A stretch of 64,000 nt of DNA from the NCBI GenBank assembly GCA_932521035.1, contig OW051493.1, forward strand, positions 7,502,001-7,566,000, written 5' to 3'. Below the pieces are notes generated by a model. The model was not told where the DNA came from. It saw nothing but the letters and a program-made list of their open reading frames with translations, and searched no databases. A program made the position numbers and the translations under genes. Positions 1 through 11,938 of this stretch are shown in pieces (the first letter of the stretch is position 1; every line of letters starts with the position of its first letter). The stretch is from Oscheius dolichura. Lineage: Eukaryota; Nematoda; Chromadorea; Rhabditida; Rhabditidae.

Positions 1-1289
1 AAACTAGGGATGGCAGGATGATTTTGAGGAGCCAAGGCAAAAAGTATAACGGTCTTAAAATTTGAAAAACTCTGAGTAACGGTCCCCTAAAATGGGGAAA
101 GGTGGTCGTTTCCACAAATCTTTCCCTCCCTCTACTATTTCCAAGCCAATATTCAGGCGTTTCAGGACCTTTAACAGTCAAAGACTCCTGGTTTTTTGTT
201 TGGATGTTGCAACTGAAAATCGGGTAACCACGGTCATTTTCCGACAAAAGGTCCCGAAACGCCTGGCTCTTGTGTGGGAGACGAGGACCGTTCTCCTTTC
301 TCTTCCCGGAGTTTGCTCTCCTGGTTTCTTATCCGCCGTAATTATCCTCCCAAAAAACCGTAGTCGATCTATCTCCCGCCATGGATCTGTCTATCTATTG
401 TTCTTCATTCATCACCACCTCGTCTCTCTCGCTCTCTCCCCAATTCCCAAAGATAGCAGATAGAGACCGGTTTCTTCACGCCGTCCTCGGAGACGACGGA
501 ACATCGAAAAAGAAACGGAAACTACGAGCCAATGATGAGAGCGAGAAGGAGAGAGAAAGAGAGGTAATTTATGGTATAGACCGTGTGAAAATAATCTGGA
601 GACACCCTACCGTAATTGTAGAAGACGTAGGACATAATTCTCGGGGAGAATGAGGAGAGCAAAAGAGGAGGGAACTAGTCAAGGGGAAGCGGACGAGGCG
701 ATATTCACCTGTACCCCATTGATGATTTTCACCTTTGATCGGCCAAAAGCTAACTAACCGAGTGGAGTTTTTAAATTATTATACGGTGTGCAATGGGTAT
801 TTACACCTGGATACAATGAAAAGGGCGGGGAAATGACAGGGAATGGCGAGACGAGGGCATGAGAACATAATGCGTGTGCACGAAAGACAGATCTCGATCA
901 GGGAGCCACCAGGCCGCCTTCCGGGAGTTTTCTAACCAAAAAATTGAGCCCAATAAAGCTCTTCTGTGATTTTGACCTCTCCCAGGTGGTTCCCGAGTGC
1001 TCGGAAATCAAAACTCATGCCAAAACAGGGGAACACGAAAAAAAAATGATCGCTGAGCTGACGGGACATTGAAGGGACTGTCAATATACGGGCGAAAGAG
1101 CGATGACTGTAAATATAGAAGTTGAAATACGAGGAAACACGTGCCACTGGGACCACTGGAAATAATGGGAAGATTTCAGAAGCGTCAGTATTCTTTTAGC
1201 ATAATCTCCAGAAAAAAATTGCCATTTGCGGGGAATTTTAGAGCAGACGAGGGGAAGTTTGAGCACCGCTTCTTTTTCAGGAATTTCTT

Positions 1290-1372
1290 CACCCGTACGG
1301 CCTCGGCAGCTGGATTTTCCTTTAGTTCAACCATACCAAACTTGTGAAAGCTGGTGCCAAGACTGTACGGGT
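1290..1372. repeat. Imperfect hairpin, dispersed CACCCGTA family
   Basis: The left arm (1291-1308) begins ACCCGTACGG and ends CGGCA. The right arm (1354-1372) is its imperfect reverse complement, beginning TGCCAAGAC and ending ACGGGT. The loop is about 45 nt. Related hairpins occur at 11021-11113, 32731-32818 and 34134-34236, with one lone arm at 14706-14730. Confidence 0.55.
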
Positions 1373-2990
1373 AGAGAAATTGGACAGATTAAGCCAAATT
1401 CGGAGGGAAAAACGTGGAAATAACCCGTATTGGGCGGAAGTTCAAGATGTTCCGAAGATTTTGGAATATTTTTGGACAGAAACTGAAAATACTTCTTTCG
1501 AAGAAGGTTCAGCCTATTGGAGATTAAAAAGATCAAGAAGCGTGACTTTAAAAGTGAGGTAGAACGAGAAAAAGAGGTTTCCCAAGGCCGCACAAGAGAG
1601 GGGAAAATGGCATGCCCTCTATAAAGGGAGAGACTTAATCTTTCCGTTCGAGTATCTCTAGACGGATTAAAGGAAAACGTTAGCTCTACGAGTACGAAAC
1701 TACGATCAAAAAGAGGAGACTCTACTGAAAAATGGAGTCTGCTCTCTGAAAAATCAGAACAAAAAGGAGTTTCTTTCCATTTTGATCCAAAATTTCTCTT
1801 CAGACGTTTTTGTTTGCCAAAATAATGTTTGTATGATTAATCATGTTATCAATTATGATACGAAAAGCAGGGAAGGGGGAGCGGGAAAACAAAAGTATGT
1901 AATACGGAAGGAGATAATAGAGCAAGGAATGGAAGAAGGGGGAAAGGGCACGGCAGGGGAAGACGAATAGAAATACTCGTAGAAATAACTGAATATAGCT
2001 GGAATCTGTCGATTTATGGTCATGAAAATTCCATTTTCCCTGGTCTTCCTGGGCTCCTAGAGCTCAAAAGAGCATAAACCCCTTTGTCATAAAGCAGCCA
2101 ATGACCTCATGATGTTGATTGCCGTTCGTGAGAGGGGAATCCCCTCAAGGGGAGGACAGAGTTCCGTGTTCCCAGGGCCCACCCTTTTTAAAGACCTTGA
2201 ACACCCCAATTAACCTTTTCCCGGCTCTTGTCATTTTTCGGTAACCTCTTGAACCCACCGCTTGATTTCAAATCCAAGCTCAACGTTGCCTTCCTTGCGT
2301 TGAATGCACCCTCCTGTGCAGCTGTTGTAGGGTCCATCTCTCTCGCTCTTCCCAGAAAGGGGAGGCGGGAGTCGGAGGAGGAAGAGGAGAGGGAGAGGGC
2401 CGAGAGGACCAGCGGGGGCGATGATTCAGCAGGCAGCCAAAACTGCCAGGGCAGACCGCCGCAACACGACCCGCTGAATCAGCAGCCGCAAAATCGATGA
2501 GTCGGCAAGAGAGACTGGGGGCTGACTGGGCTGGCTTGGGCGGCGAACGCGTTGGCCGCGTGCGGCAGATATTAGTACTGAGTTGGGTGGTCGCGTGCGG
2601 CGACCGGCGAAGAAGAGAAGCTGAAAATTAGATGAACCTGTAAGACAGTAAGAATCGGGAAGAAGAAAGGAAATGATAAGGAGAAGAAGTGGGGGGCTAG
2701 GGATCGAAGCAGGAAAAGTTCAGGAGCATGGGGAAGACGAGGCGAAAGGGGTGATAGGGGAGAGCCACTGGGGGCCCATGTCATCAACACAGTGACGTGT
2801 GAGTCATACCAGCTGGCGAGACTGTCTTCTACCCTCCTTGAATAGGACAGTATTTCCGATTTTAACCAGTTGGAGACGACTTTTAAGGCGCCTTCTTTGA
2901 GGGGTATACGGTAGCCGGTGGCCATTTCTTCAAAAAATTAGACACCTCATTCTTTTTCTTGTTTTTAACGAATAAACAGCTGTATTGTAG

Positions 2991-3270
2991 TAAAAAATGA
3001 CCACAAAAAGAGTTTTGACCCCTACATTGACCAGATTGCGGTAATCAGAAAAAAATGAACTAAATTACAGTACCCTGACGGTTAGAAAGAGATTTTTAAC
3101 TCGAAATTTAAATTAACCGCCTTTTTCTTTTAAAAAATGGCTTGAACAAGAATTTTAGCCTCTCCGAATTGTCAAAATTACGGCAGCAATTGGAAAAAGA
3201 CCGGATTACGGTACTCTGATGTCGAAAGAAGGAATTGAGCCCGGAATTAAAATACAATATCCCTTTTTTG
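2991..3270. repeat. Diverged tandem duplication, period about 140 bp
   Basis: Two adjacent units start with TAAAAAATG at 2991 and 3131. They can be aligned along most of their length, for example the paired blocks ATTACAGTACCCTGA and ATTACGGTACTCTGA, followed by GAAAGA. Identity by eye is roughly 65-70 percent. No coding potential is seen. Confidence 0.5.
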
Positions 3271-4072
3271 AGCAGTATGATCATCATCATTCAGCTGATT
3301 TCTGCTCAGTTCCGGCTTTCTAACCACCAGAACGACCTTTTCTGCATTTCCACGGAAGCATAACCCCCCTCCAGGTGCTATATAATGAGATCATTATTAT
3401 TTTAAAAGTACAGAGTTGGGGAATGTTGAGAACGGGAATGTGCTTAAAGGGGAAGAAGAGTTCATAGAAGAAAGAGTGACTAGAGCCTTGATAACACTCT
3501 CCCTATCAGTCACCCGCCACTTGTCCTGTCTCTGTACATTCATCTCCTCCCTTATAAATTCCCACAACGAACAGGTCCTGAGGTGATCTTCGTTTGGTTT
3601 TATCCCATGTGAAAATTGTCACTTTCGTCACAGTACTGGACGGGATGTGGGATGATCTCGGGTAGTGTAGTAAACACCGGGCGGGTATGCGGTGACCGAG
3701 AGGAGTCCCGCGTTATCAGGACAGTAAAAAGTGACTAATAGGGACAATGGTTCAGTGGCTAGTATTATGAATCAGGAGGATAGGAACGGACCGAAAATGG
3801 GAAAAATTGAAGGAAGGGAAGGCAGAGCAAAACACAGAGATGACTCCAACGAGACAAGACCCAGCAGGGGGATAATTCTCAGGGTCTGGAAAGATGAAGA
3901 AAAGGCAGCGAAAAAGCCTCGTTATGAAAGGGAAATGGTCCTGTTGGGTGTGAAGATATCCTCTTGTTTTTTTACCAAAAATACCGCTTCATTTCGGAGA
4001 AGGCTCATCTCCGTCTAGAGATCGCCAAGTAAAATTTTGATTGCATTAGAACCTTTAGTTTTTCGTTATGCA

Positions 4073-6300
4073 TACTATTTATATGTTTCCGGGTCAGAAA
4101 AATGTGGGGAAGAAGATGTGATAGGTTAGAATGTAGGGAAAGCTTATTGTATCTAGAAAATGAAGTTTTTTTTAATTTTGTTGTCGACTCCCCTACTTCC
4201 GTTTTTATTTCGATCGTGCTGCTAGCATTTTTAATGAGCTCTACTATTATCCGACTCAGAAAATTACGGGGAACAAAATGATATTTTGATTATTTTTGCC
4301 TTTCCTATCAGTGTGTCTAACACCTATATTGTTGTTGCAGAACAGCTTCATCACCGAGTTTGATCTCAATATTTTCTACGAGTTTTCAATCAGTAGGAAT
4401 CATTGATGTTAGTGTTTTTTTGCATTTACATAATATTATTCATTATTGCCGGTATTTATAAGCTCTTGATTTTTACATTAGTACTTCATTCCCAGTAGTC
4501 AATTTATTATATTCGACTTTTTCGGCTCAAATACATACATTGGCAGACTAAGCTTTTTTTCTTATAATTTTAGTATTTTAATTATATTTTTTTCGTTATA
4601 GCTCTTCGACTGATATTAGCCATCGGAAGCAGTATGTGTGAACTCGAAGAAATAGAAACTGAAGGAATTAAATGTCTATATGCTGGAGACGTTTCAGTTA
4701 CCCGAAATGACCTTCCGGCTATTCATAGAACCACCAGGTTAGAGAGAATTACTTGCATTCCTGTTTGTTTGCAGCTTATTGTCCGAGGAGTTGCCGGTAT
4801 TTTCTTCAGTGTACTCCCGAGGGACCTATATCTTTGTACTTACCTTCCGTGAAGGCTATACTATGAAGGATATAAACTTGACAATCTGCGGCCGTGGAAC
4901 TGTATAAACAATTAGTATTTTCCTACAACATTTTTTTCAGCATCATTAAATAGAACTAAAACCGAAAATCTCCAAGTAGAAGGCGAATACTACAAGCACT
5001 TCCGAGTAAAACATCCCAGCATCATAGGACTGCGAAAATTGGTATTTATTCTTTTGCAACTTGTATTCGCAACATGTTCATATTTTGATGTCTCCTAAGA
5101 AAGCAACTATTGCTTATATTTTTACCGAGAGTGTGGATTTTTCGGAGATATCTTCTCACGGAAGGACGAGCGCAAAGCCTTCAACGATTGACAAAGTGAA
5201 AGAGCAGTTAAATTATCGAACCGTAAAAAATACGTGCAAACTGCTTCAAAAAGATGGTGTACGTGTCACCGAGCAAATAGTAAGTTTTAATTTGATATAA
5301 AACCACTATTCTTACAGATAAAGAATGCAACCAGAAAAGTTGACACTTGTATAAAAGGAAAAACGGGACCATCCCCAATGACTGATCCGACAGAGCTCGC
5401 TAATCAAATTTTTCAATATGAAGGACACCTCCGAGTGGACAAAAGTGAACGTAATGAAGAATCTCATCCAGATGCATAAGGGTGAGATATTTCTAACTTT
5501 AGTTTTCATATTTTTCCCAGACGAAATGCATCAATTAAAACTTGCTGAAGCGTTTAAATCAGATATTGTCGCATACGAGGAAAGAGTTGCATTCACATGA
5601 CCGAGATTTATAAATCCAAGACCAATTTCTTCGGGTCCTTTGCAAATTATAACGTTCAAGGATATTCAAAGGGCCACACATAAAAGGAATGATGGAACTA
5701 AAAGAAAAGGAAAGCCACGGTCAAAAGGAAATTTTAAACGACAGTGTTCCGAGCCTTTAAAGTAAGTGTTTACAAAATAATTTACCATTCTCTTATTTTA
5801 GACGAAAGGCCATCGATTCTACGTTGGATAGTTTGGATCTCAGCTCACCATATCTCTTATATAGTTCTGGTGATGAACGTCCGCTTTCTTATATACGAAG
5901 AAGCCGAAGCTTAACCCCTTTGGGATTAAACGAATCATACTAATAGTTTCTTTTTACTAACTAGTTTTGCATTCCATATATAAAAATATGAATAAAGAAC
6001 GAAGAAAAAAGAATAAATAGGAATGTGGTCGTTCGGGCATGCATCAGCTATAAACCCCATTCTTCAGCTGTTCTTCGAAATTGTAATTATCTTCAAGGAA
6101 AAGTTCACACCATTTTCAACGTGAAAAACATGGGAAATAATAGAAATAACATCACACGAATTGATGTGAGAGAGTAACACCAAGACTATCGGATGTAATT
6201 AATTCTATAAAAATATCCTAAGTTTTCTTTCGTTTCAAGCTTCATAACCTATGCTAGCTTCTTCCCCACATTTTTCTGACCCGGAAACATATAAATAGTA
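4073..6300. mobile_element. Terminal-inverted-repeat element, about 2.2 kb, TA-flanked
   Basis: A 43-bp sequence at 4073-4115 (TACTATTTATATGTTTCC...) recurs as a perfect reverse complement at about 6258-6300 (...GGAAACATATAAATAGTA). Similarity then continues inward at lower level for about 15 bp. Both ends abut the dinucleotide TA, which could be a target-site duplication of the kind Tc1/mariner-like elements make. A degraded internal copy of the end sequence lies near 4242-4272. The interior carries a spliced-looking gene (4634-5942) that I do not recognise as a transposase, so the element may be non-autonomous with a captured gene, or encode an unfamiliar transposase. Confidence 0.6.
4634..5942 (+). 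pseudogene. Damaged multi-exon gene inside the TIR element, function unknown
   Basis: Several short open blocks are separated by plausible introns. They are 4634-4738 (starts MCELEEIETEG), about 4943-5040 (KTENLQVEGEYYKHF), about 5100-5278 (KATIAYIFTESVDF, KVKEQLNYRTVKN), about 5318-5480, 5520-5760 (DEMHQLKLAEAFKSD) and 5801-5942 (RKAIDSTLDSLDL, ending at TAA). The frame does not join cleanly between the first two blocks. An in-frame TGA at 5598-5600 interrupts an otherwise continuous block of basic, serine-rich sequence that continues across an intron to the end. Protein-like composition and intron placement argue for a former gene. I recognise no domain. It could be a decayed transposase or a host gene carried by the element. 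Confidence 0.4.
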
Positions 6301-9300
6301 ATGAGAAAAATATAAGATATAAACAAAATCTACTAAAATCTAAATCGTATCTCAAGTTTGATTTTTTACATTTGAAAAAATTCACTTTTGTTATACTTTT
6401 GCTTATAACTTTTCTGGCATTCATCGTCATGGAATAAAAGTTACGGCATCCGATTCCCCGTGATCTCTAGATATGTTTAGTAGCAGAAATTATAAAAAAA
6501 GCTATAGTCATGATAGAAAAAATAAATAAAATAAGGTAAGATATCATAAAAATCAAAGAAATTATATTTTCTAGATTCGGTGAGGGAGAACGTTTGTCGG
6601 TGATATCACCCGGTGAGGGAGAACGTTGGCCCCCTGGCTGCACCCAAGGACCCTTCACGGAGCAATCACGCGGAAGTTGGAGCTTCCAGAATACTTTCAG
6701 TATTCTTTAAAACAGAGACAAGAGGCGTTTCTATGTCTACAGTAACCCATAATACGAGGAGGAGACCAAATTCTGGAGGAAGAAAACAGTGGCGACTACT
6801 GAATCCGAAAAAGGCTCTTTTGATGGATCTGTGGGGTTTGCCCCCTTCTTTAAATCCAAAAAGAAGAAAAAGACTCATAAAAAGACTCGAAAATCCAAGG
6901 CTTATTCCCTGTGCAAAAGGCGATGACTGTCGTATTGTAGTAGGGAAAAGCAGAAGGAAGTGTCCTCTCTCTCCCCCCAGAATAGTAGTCACTCACCGTC
7001 CAAATAATAAACAGACTGAACCCCTCCCTTCCTCTCCCCTCCCCGGCCTATCATTGATGTGAAACCAGGCAACAAGTCGAAAACACAGCTGACTAATGCG
7101 GAAAAACAGCTGATAGCCAGATTATATCCCTTTCCAGGACGCAAGTCCTTCCTCTACGCTTTTAGGCAAAAAAAATGGAAGAAGAAGTGGAATTTTCTAG
7201 AAGTAAAATGGAGAGAAAAGGGCGCTGTTTTTGTTATTTAAACTACAAAAAATCGGTCACAAGAGATTTTATAAACGTAAAAAATAAGTAGACACACACT
7301 TTGAGTGGGGGATGCTCCGATGTTTCTCTGTCTAACGGTCGGCTATTATTGTTTCTCTACTGATTCAGAAAAGTCTCATGAAAAGAAGAGAGCCTTCTTT
7401 TGTGAAAGAGAAAGATTGGGAAAGCATTGCTGACCAGATAGAAGGAGCCGGGTGGATAATGATAAACAATAAGTGCTCGAGTTATCTTAATAACAGCCGG
7501 AACAAGACGGAAACTGCAGCCAGGTGCAACTAGGAACTTTATTCAAATTTAGACTTAAAAGATGCCGAATTTCTTGCTGATTATCTTCCATTGTTAACTT
7601 TCAGGTGGACGCTTCAAAAAAAGACAAAAATAAGCGAAACTGACCCAGTCTGATCTTCAGATCTGCCATGGCAACATGGTGAGACTAAATATCGCGGCCT
7701 GGATCAGTTTATCCCATATTTAGACTAGAAAAAACGAAGCTTCAGGCTAATCTGCTAGAATATCCCCCGAGAAGAATTGAATATTTTTACAGTAACCATA
7801 AATCAGGAAGTAGAGTAAATCAAAGGCCAGTGGAGATCTCAATCCGTTGAAAGTCGGCTATACACGATTAGGAAAAGGTGTGACTCTCCAAAACGTAGTG
7901 TCTCCGTCTATTGAGAGCAACTGGAGCTTCACTTATTATTCTGATGAGTTGTAGGAAATAGGTGGGCCGGCCTCGGCTGCAACGGATTCAAAAGAGGGAG
8001 GATATCTACGCTACAGCTGCACCAGACCCCTGCAAGCCGTCGCAAATGAGTAGGCGCAATTTGGATCAGGAATAAAAATATATAGGCAGAGATTCCCGGA
8101 ATGAACTTGGGTCTCGAATAGGCGGCCAGATGAGCCAGACGGAGGGGGAAGATCGCGGAAGAAAGAAGCCTGTGTTGCGTGTTTTTGAATGAATTAATTG
8201 TGAGACGAGTGGAGGGAAGGGGGCGAGTTCCAATGAGCTACTAATGAATCTATTAGCCCAAATGAGAAAGAGCTTTGATCGGATGGAATTTGTCATAATT
8301 TGACGTCCTCCTCTCGCGGGAAATGAGGCCATAACACGGCTTTGTTTATAACGCGAAAGGGGGAGAATTAGACCAGGTTAATTGGAAAAGTAGAGGGGTA
8401 CTGTAGGGGCCTCGGCCTCGTCACTGTCTACAATTCCATATAAACGGGTGAGATCCGTTGCAATAAGTTTCGATCTCTAATCAGATGGAGGAAAACAATT
8501 TGGACGCCTGCAAAAACACACACACGTCGAGAAGATGACTGATGGAATTTCCGGTGAGGAGGAGGATAAAACATCCGGGAGAATTTATTGGGGAAAAGAC
8601 AGAGCCGGAGCCACTTGTATAGCCGGTTGTCCAGGAGATACAGTACACTGTTCGGCTGTGAACAACAGTTGACTCCTGCCGAGAGAGGGAATAAGGATTG
8701 AGAGCTGATCCGGGGCTAAAGATGATTTTATCTGGTAAATCATGGAACAGTAAGCCAGGGAGCCACCAGAGCAGGCCGGGCCCTATAGCTGATCTCACCG
8801 CCATCATGTCTACGGGTCACAAACATCCTACAGAATGCCGGAAATGTTCAGTCAAAAACGAGGTTTGTAGTGAAATTTGAGCGGCTTTATTGGTCTCACT
8901 ATGGGGGTTTAGTATCGAATAATTCCTCGCTAGTCAAAATAAAGCTCTCGCAAGTCATCAAGAGGAAGCTCTTTCCCTCCAAACAAGTTAAAATTTAAAG
9001 GGAAGAAGGCATCTTTGTAGGAAGGCTTAAATCTAGCAGAAGAGAGGTTTTGGGATGGTTTGAAGCTTTATTGTGAGCGTTATTTGTACCTTGCGGGTTA
9101 GGAAGGGCTACAGGCCATTGTAAACGGAAAGGAAGCCTGCTCTTCGACGTTTTAAGAAATTTACGTGTCAAATGTTCCTGATTTCCACTGTAAATCGGTA
9201 ATCTATGGTATTTTTTCTACAAAAGGTCTCGACACGCGTTTCCTTTCCTCTGGATTGGAACAAGCCAAAAAGAAGGAAGATATGGCTCCTTTGAGGGCAA

Positions 9301-10428
9301 AAGGAGGGAGCAAAGGTTGTATCTGGAACTACACGGTACTTGAACTGCTTTTATTGGGCCGAATCTCTTTTAGGTGGTTGTCATTTTGTTGTCAAAAGAA
9401 GCACTGGTCCCCCTGAAGAATAAGCATAGCCTGACCAGCACGGATCCCGCCACGCCAGCTGTAAGCCATGCTCTCTGACACTACTTTGCACCACCCCCTG
9501 TGATCTAATCCTGTTTTTATCCTTCAAGGATTTCCTTCCAATTGCCACATTGCAAACGGTGACTAATCAAGAAAATCTGTTTTCTGGTGTCGGTCGTTAC
9601 GTAAAAGGAGGAAATCCCTGGGGTTTGAATAAGCATATTATGAGATAAAACATCAAAGATAAGGGGTGTTTGTAGAGTAAAATGAGGGGTAATGAGGCGG
9701 TCTCTCTCTTCTGAGGCTCAAATGGGAAAGTGCGAATACAAATGTATTCAACACATATGGATGAGTCAGATTTGTTAGTGGGAAATGGACGGATCAGATC
9801 TTGGAAAGGAAGGATATAAAGAGCGGAGAGGGTAGTCGAGGTTTTTTTAAGATCGCAGCTGGCAGTGGCGAAAACTTCCGAGCCACTGTAGTCCGAGTTA
9901 ACAACGGGGGTATGGACTTATTGTTTGATTGAAGGGTACTGTAGTTTGTGTACTATAATCCGACTCAAGTAAGGAGCACCCTACAGGTACAAAAACGATC
10001 CATGCCCAGTTTTTGAGTTCTATAGCCGTGTCAAAAGCTCTAGTGGGATACTGTACACTCTCTGCAAAAATGTTGGCTATCTAATGTTTTATACAACTTT
10101 TGTTTTTTCCCGCTACAGTATCCCCGAGTGTATCACTCCGTACCGGGGAAGATGACATATCAGCTTGTTGTCTCTTTGTCTGCTCAACCGTGAAATAATA
10201 AACGGTATCCATAGTGACGTTACTTCCCCCGGGAGGGAGAAGCATAACAGATTTCCTCACTTCCCATCAAAAATAAGAGAGAGAGAGGGGGGTTATAATC
10301 AGAGCAGCGAGGGGTTGAAAAGGAAAAGGCAGAAAAAGCGGGCTTGTGATCAACTTGGAACAGTTACAAGCTTCTCATTATTCCCATCTTCTCGTGGCCC
10401 ATCCCGAGCAGGAGTCTTTGCTGAATAG
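6301..10428. other. Intergenic stretch, no gene supported
   Basis: Open frames such as 6613-7062 and 8066-8332 lack typical codon use, splice partners and recognisable motifs. Scattered TACTGTAG motifs occur, for example near 8399 and 9937, and a TATAAAG motif lies near 9816. The only clear structure is the 17-bp direct repeat pair at 6578-6627. Confidence 0.55.
6578..6627. repeat. Pair of identical 17-bp direct repeats
   Basis: The sequence CGGTGAGGGAGAACGTT occurs at 6578-6594 and again at 6611-6627. The two copies are separated by 16 bp that include the near-palindrome CGGTGATATCACCCG. Confidence 0.7.
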
Positions 10429-10436
10429 TATAAATA
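10429..10436 (+). promoter_or_regulatory. TATA box upstream of the small gene at 10584
   Basis: A TATAAATA motif lies about 150 nt upstream of the start codon used for the next gene. This leaves room for a 5' untranslated leader of roughly 120 nt. The role is inferred from motif and position. Confidence 0.4.
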
Positions 10437-10583
10437 GAAAAATAGCACATCTAGAGCACCGTCACAGGTTATCCGTCAAGTTTTTATTCGCCTTCCGGGC
10501 ATATCCGGATAAATTCCGTTGTTGTCAAGATCTGAAATCATCGTGTAATCTCCCAGCCGGCCGCCACCGGTTCATTCGTCAAG

Positions 10584-10865
10584 ATGCCATCGGTCGAAGC
10601 CATGGGTCATCGAATTTCTCTGCTCTTCTACCGCCGATCCACCAAGGATGCTGATGTCGAAATGAATTTTGAGGAACGAGCGCCGCCCTACTTCACGTGG
10701 ACGGAGAACAGCCTGCCGTTGTCGACGGGTGGAAGTGGCACCATCTCATCCGCCAGTTCGTCTCTTCTCAGCCGGCGTGAATGGGATGACATCGCGTTGG
10801 AATCGGAGCAGCAGCTGGAAAAACGACAAACCACCTCGGAAATAATCGACGAAATGGACGAGTAA
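10584..10865 (+). CDS. Small single-exon protein, 93 aa, unknown function
   Basis: This is an intact frame from ATG at 10584 to TAA at 10863-10865. A TATA motif lies upstream and an AATAAA polyadenylation signal follows about 45 nt after the stop, a complete small-gene layout. The protein has no signal peptide or membrane segment. It is hydrophilic, with an acidic C-terminal end (SEIIDEMDE), a serine-rich middle (about residues 48-63) and the N-terminal block HRISLLFYRR. A second ATG six codons in (MGHRISLL) could also be the start. Codon use is G/C-ending and regular, unlike the surrounding spacer. I recognise no family. A chance frame in G/C-rich DNA remains possible. Confidence 0.5.
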   Translation: MPSVEAMGHRISLLFYRRSTKDADVEMNFEERAPPYFTWTENSLPLSTGGSGTISSASSSLLSRREWDDIALESEQQLEKRQTTSEIIDEMDE

Positions 10866-10925
10866 AGGAGACAAGCAAATGCCATGAAACATTTAATTTC
10901 CGAGAAAATAAAAACTTCACGTTTA

Positions 10926-11938
10926 ATTTAATAAGATGTTGTCCGTATGTTTCAATTGTAGTCTCTCTTTTTTTTTTCTCTTTCTTTGGGTCAGTTCTCG
11001 TTCTCTCGTCCCGGAGGCGTCCGCACCCACCCAAGTCCAACCTTGGCAGAACCGAAAGAGCGGCGAGCTCCCATTAGAAGCATATTTTCTTTCCAAGACT
11101 TTACGGGTGCGAGTGCGCATAAGAAAAAGCTACCGTATGGCCTGAAAACGGCTCCACCCTAGCACGATCGAAACATTCCAGTCGGTAGTTGGTGCGACAC
11201 TACCGGGCGAGTTCAGGAAATTGAAAAAAAAAATGCTCTGTTCTGTGTTCAGTTATTTGGGTCATGAAAGTTTGTGACCACATGGGCCGGACGGAGTCAT
11301 GGAGCGGTGACCACGGGCAGCGCAAAGTAGCCACGTCAAGCCAAAGCCGCAGTGCCATGCATAGGCATTTCTTATGAGTTATTTACGGTAACATGGTGGT
11401 CGAAATGTATGTGCCCGATTTCAGAACCGAATTTTTTTTTCTGGCTATTGTTCCCGCCTGCAATTGCCCGTTTCCAGCGCAAGGATCAGGCTTTCGGGGG
11501 TATTTTGCCGAAAAATGGTAGTGGTTTCCGAATTTTCAGTGGCAGGATTGAAAATCAGGAGCATTTGATCGGGTCCTTCTATGGGAAACGAACTATACTC
11601 GTCATTTTGCTGCCATTACGCTCCTCTTCTTAGTTTTAGCTCCTTCTCGTTCATCCCTCGTCCACTTATAATTTCATTTATTTACAGTAATACAATAGTG
11701 CAATTTCTTGTGTAAAGTACGAGGGAAATGTCAGATTTCTTGTGCTTTCAATTAATCTCAAAATTTGAAAATAAATCCTACAATCAGTGTGCCAGTGAAA
11801 CAAAGACCCAGGTACCAAGTTGGACCCATATACAGACAACGGGAAAGAGTGCGCGAACGAGTAGGTGAAGTGAATAGGCGACTAGACAACCGAAGAGGAG
11901 AAAAAATATACAAAAAGGGTGGGAAGGCCAGAAGGGAT
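10926..11938. other. Intergenic stretch between the small gene and the LAAT-1-like gene
   Basis: No supported gene. It contains the 3' flank of the small gene and a member of the CACCCGTA hairpin family. The last part is 3' flank of the minus-strand LAAT-1-like gene. Confidence 0.5.
11021..11113. repeat. Imperfect hairpin, dispersed CACCCGTA family
   Basis: The left arm starts CCGCACCC (11021) and runs to CTTGGCAG. The right arm (about 11091-11113) reads CCAAGACTTTACGGGTGCG, its imperfect reverse complement with a small length difference. The loop is about 45 nt. Confidence 0.45.

Larger units (their letters stand above)
1..4072. other. Intergenic stretch, no gene supported
   Basis: Open frames here are short, have atypical composition and lack convincing splice-linked partners, so I call no gene. 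The stretch contains an inverted-repeat hairpin near 1290-1372, a two-unit diverged tandem repeat at 2991-3270, purine-rich patches around 2350-2410, and a TATAAA-like motif near 1620 with no recognisable downstream gene. Confidence 0.6.

Noticed and set aside
6613-7062. 149-codon open frame
   Set aside because: No family similarity, no splice partners, composition like the surrounding spacer, and it starts inside the 17-bp direct repeat.
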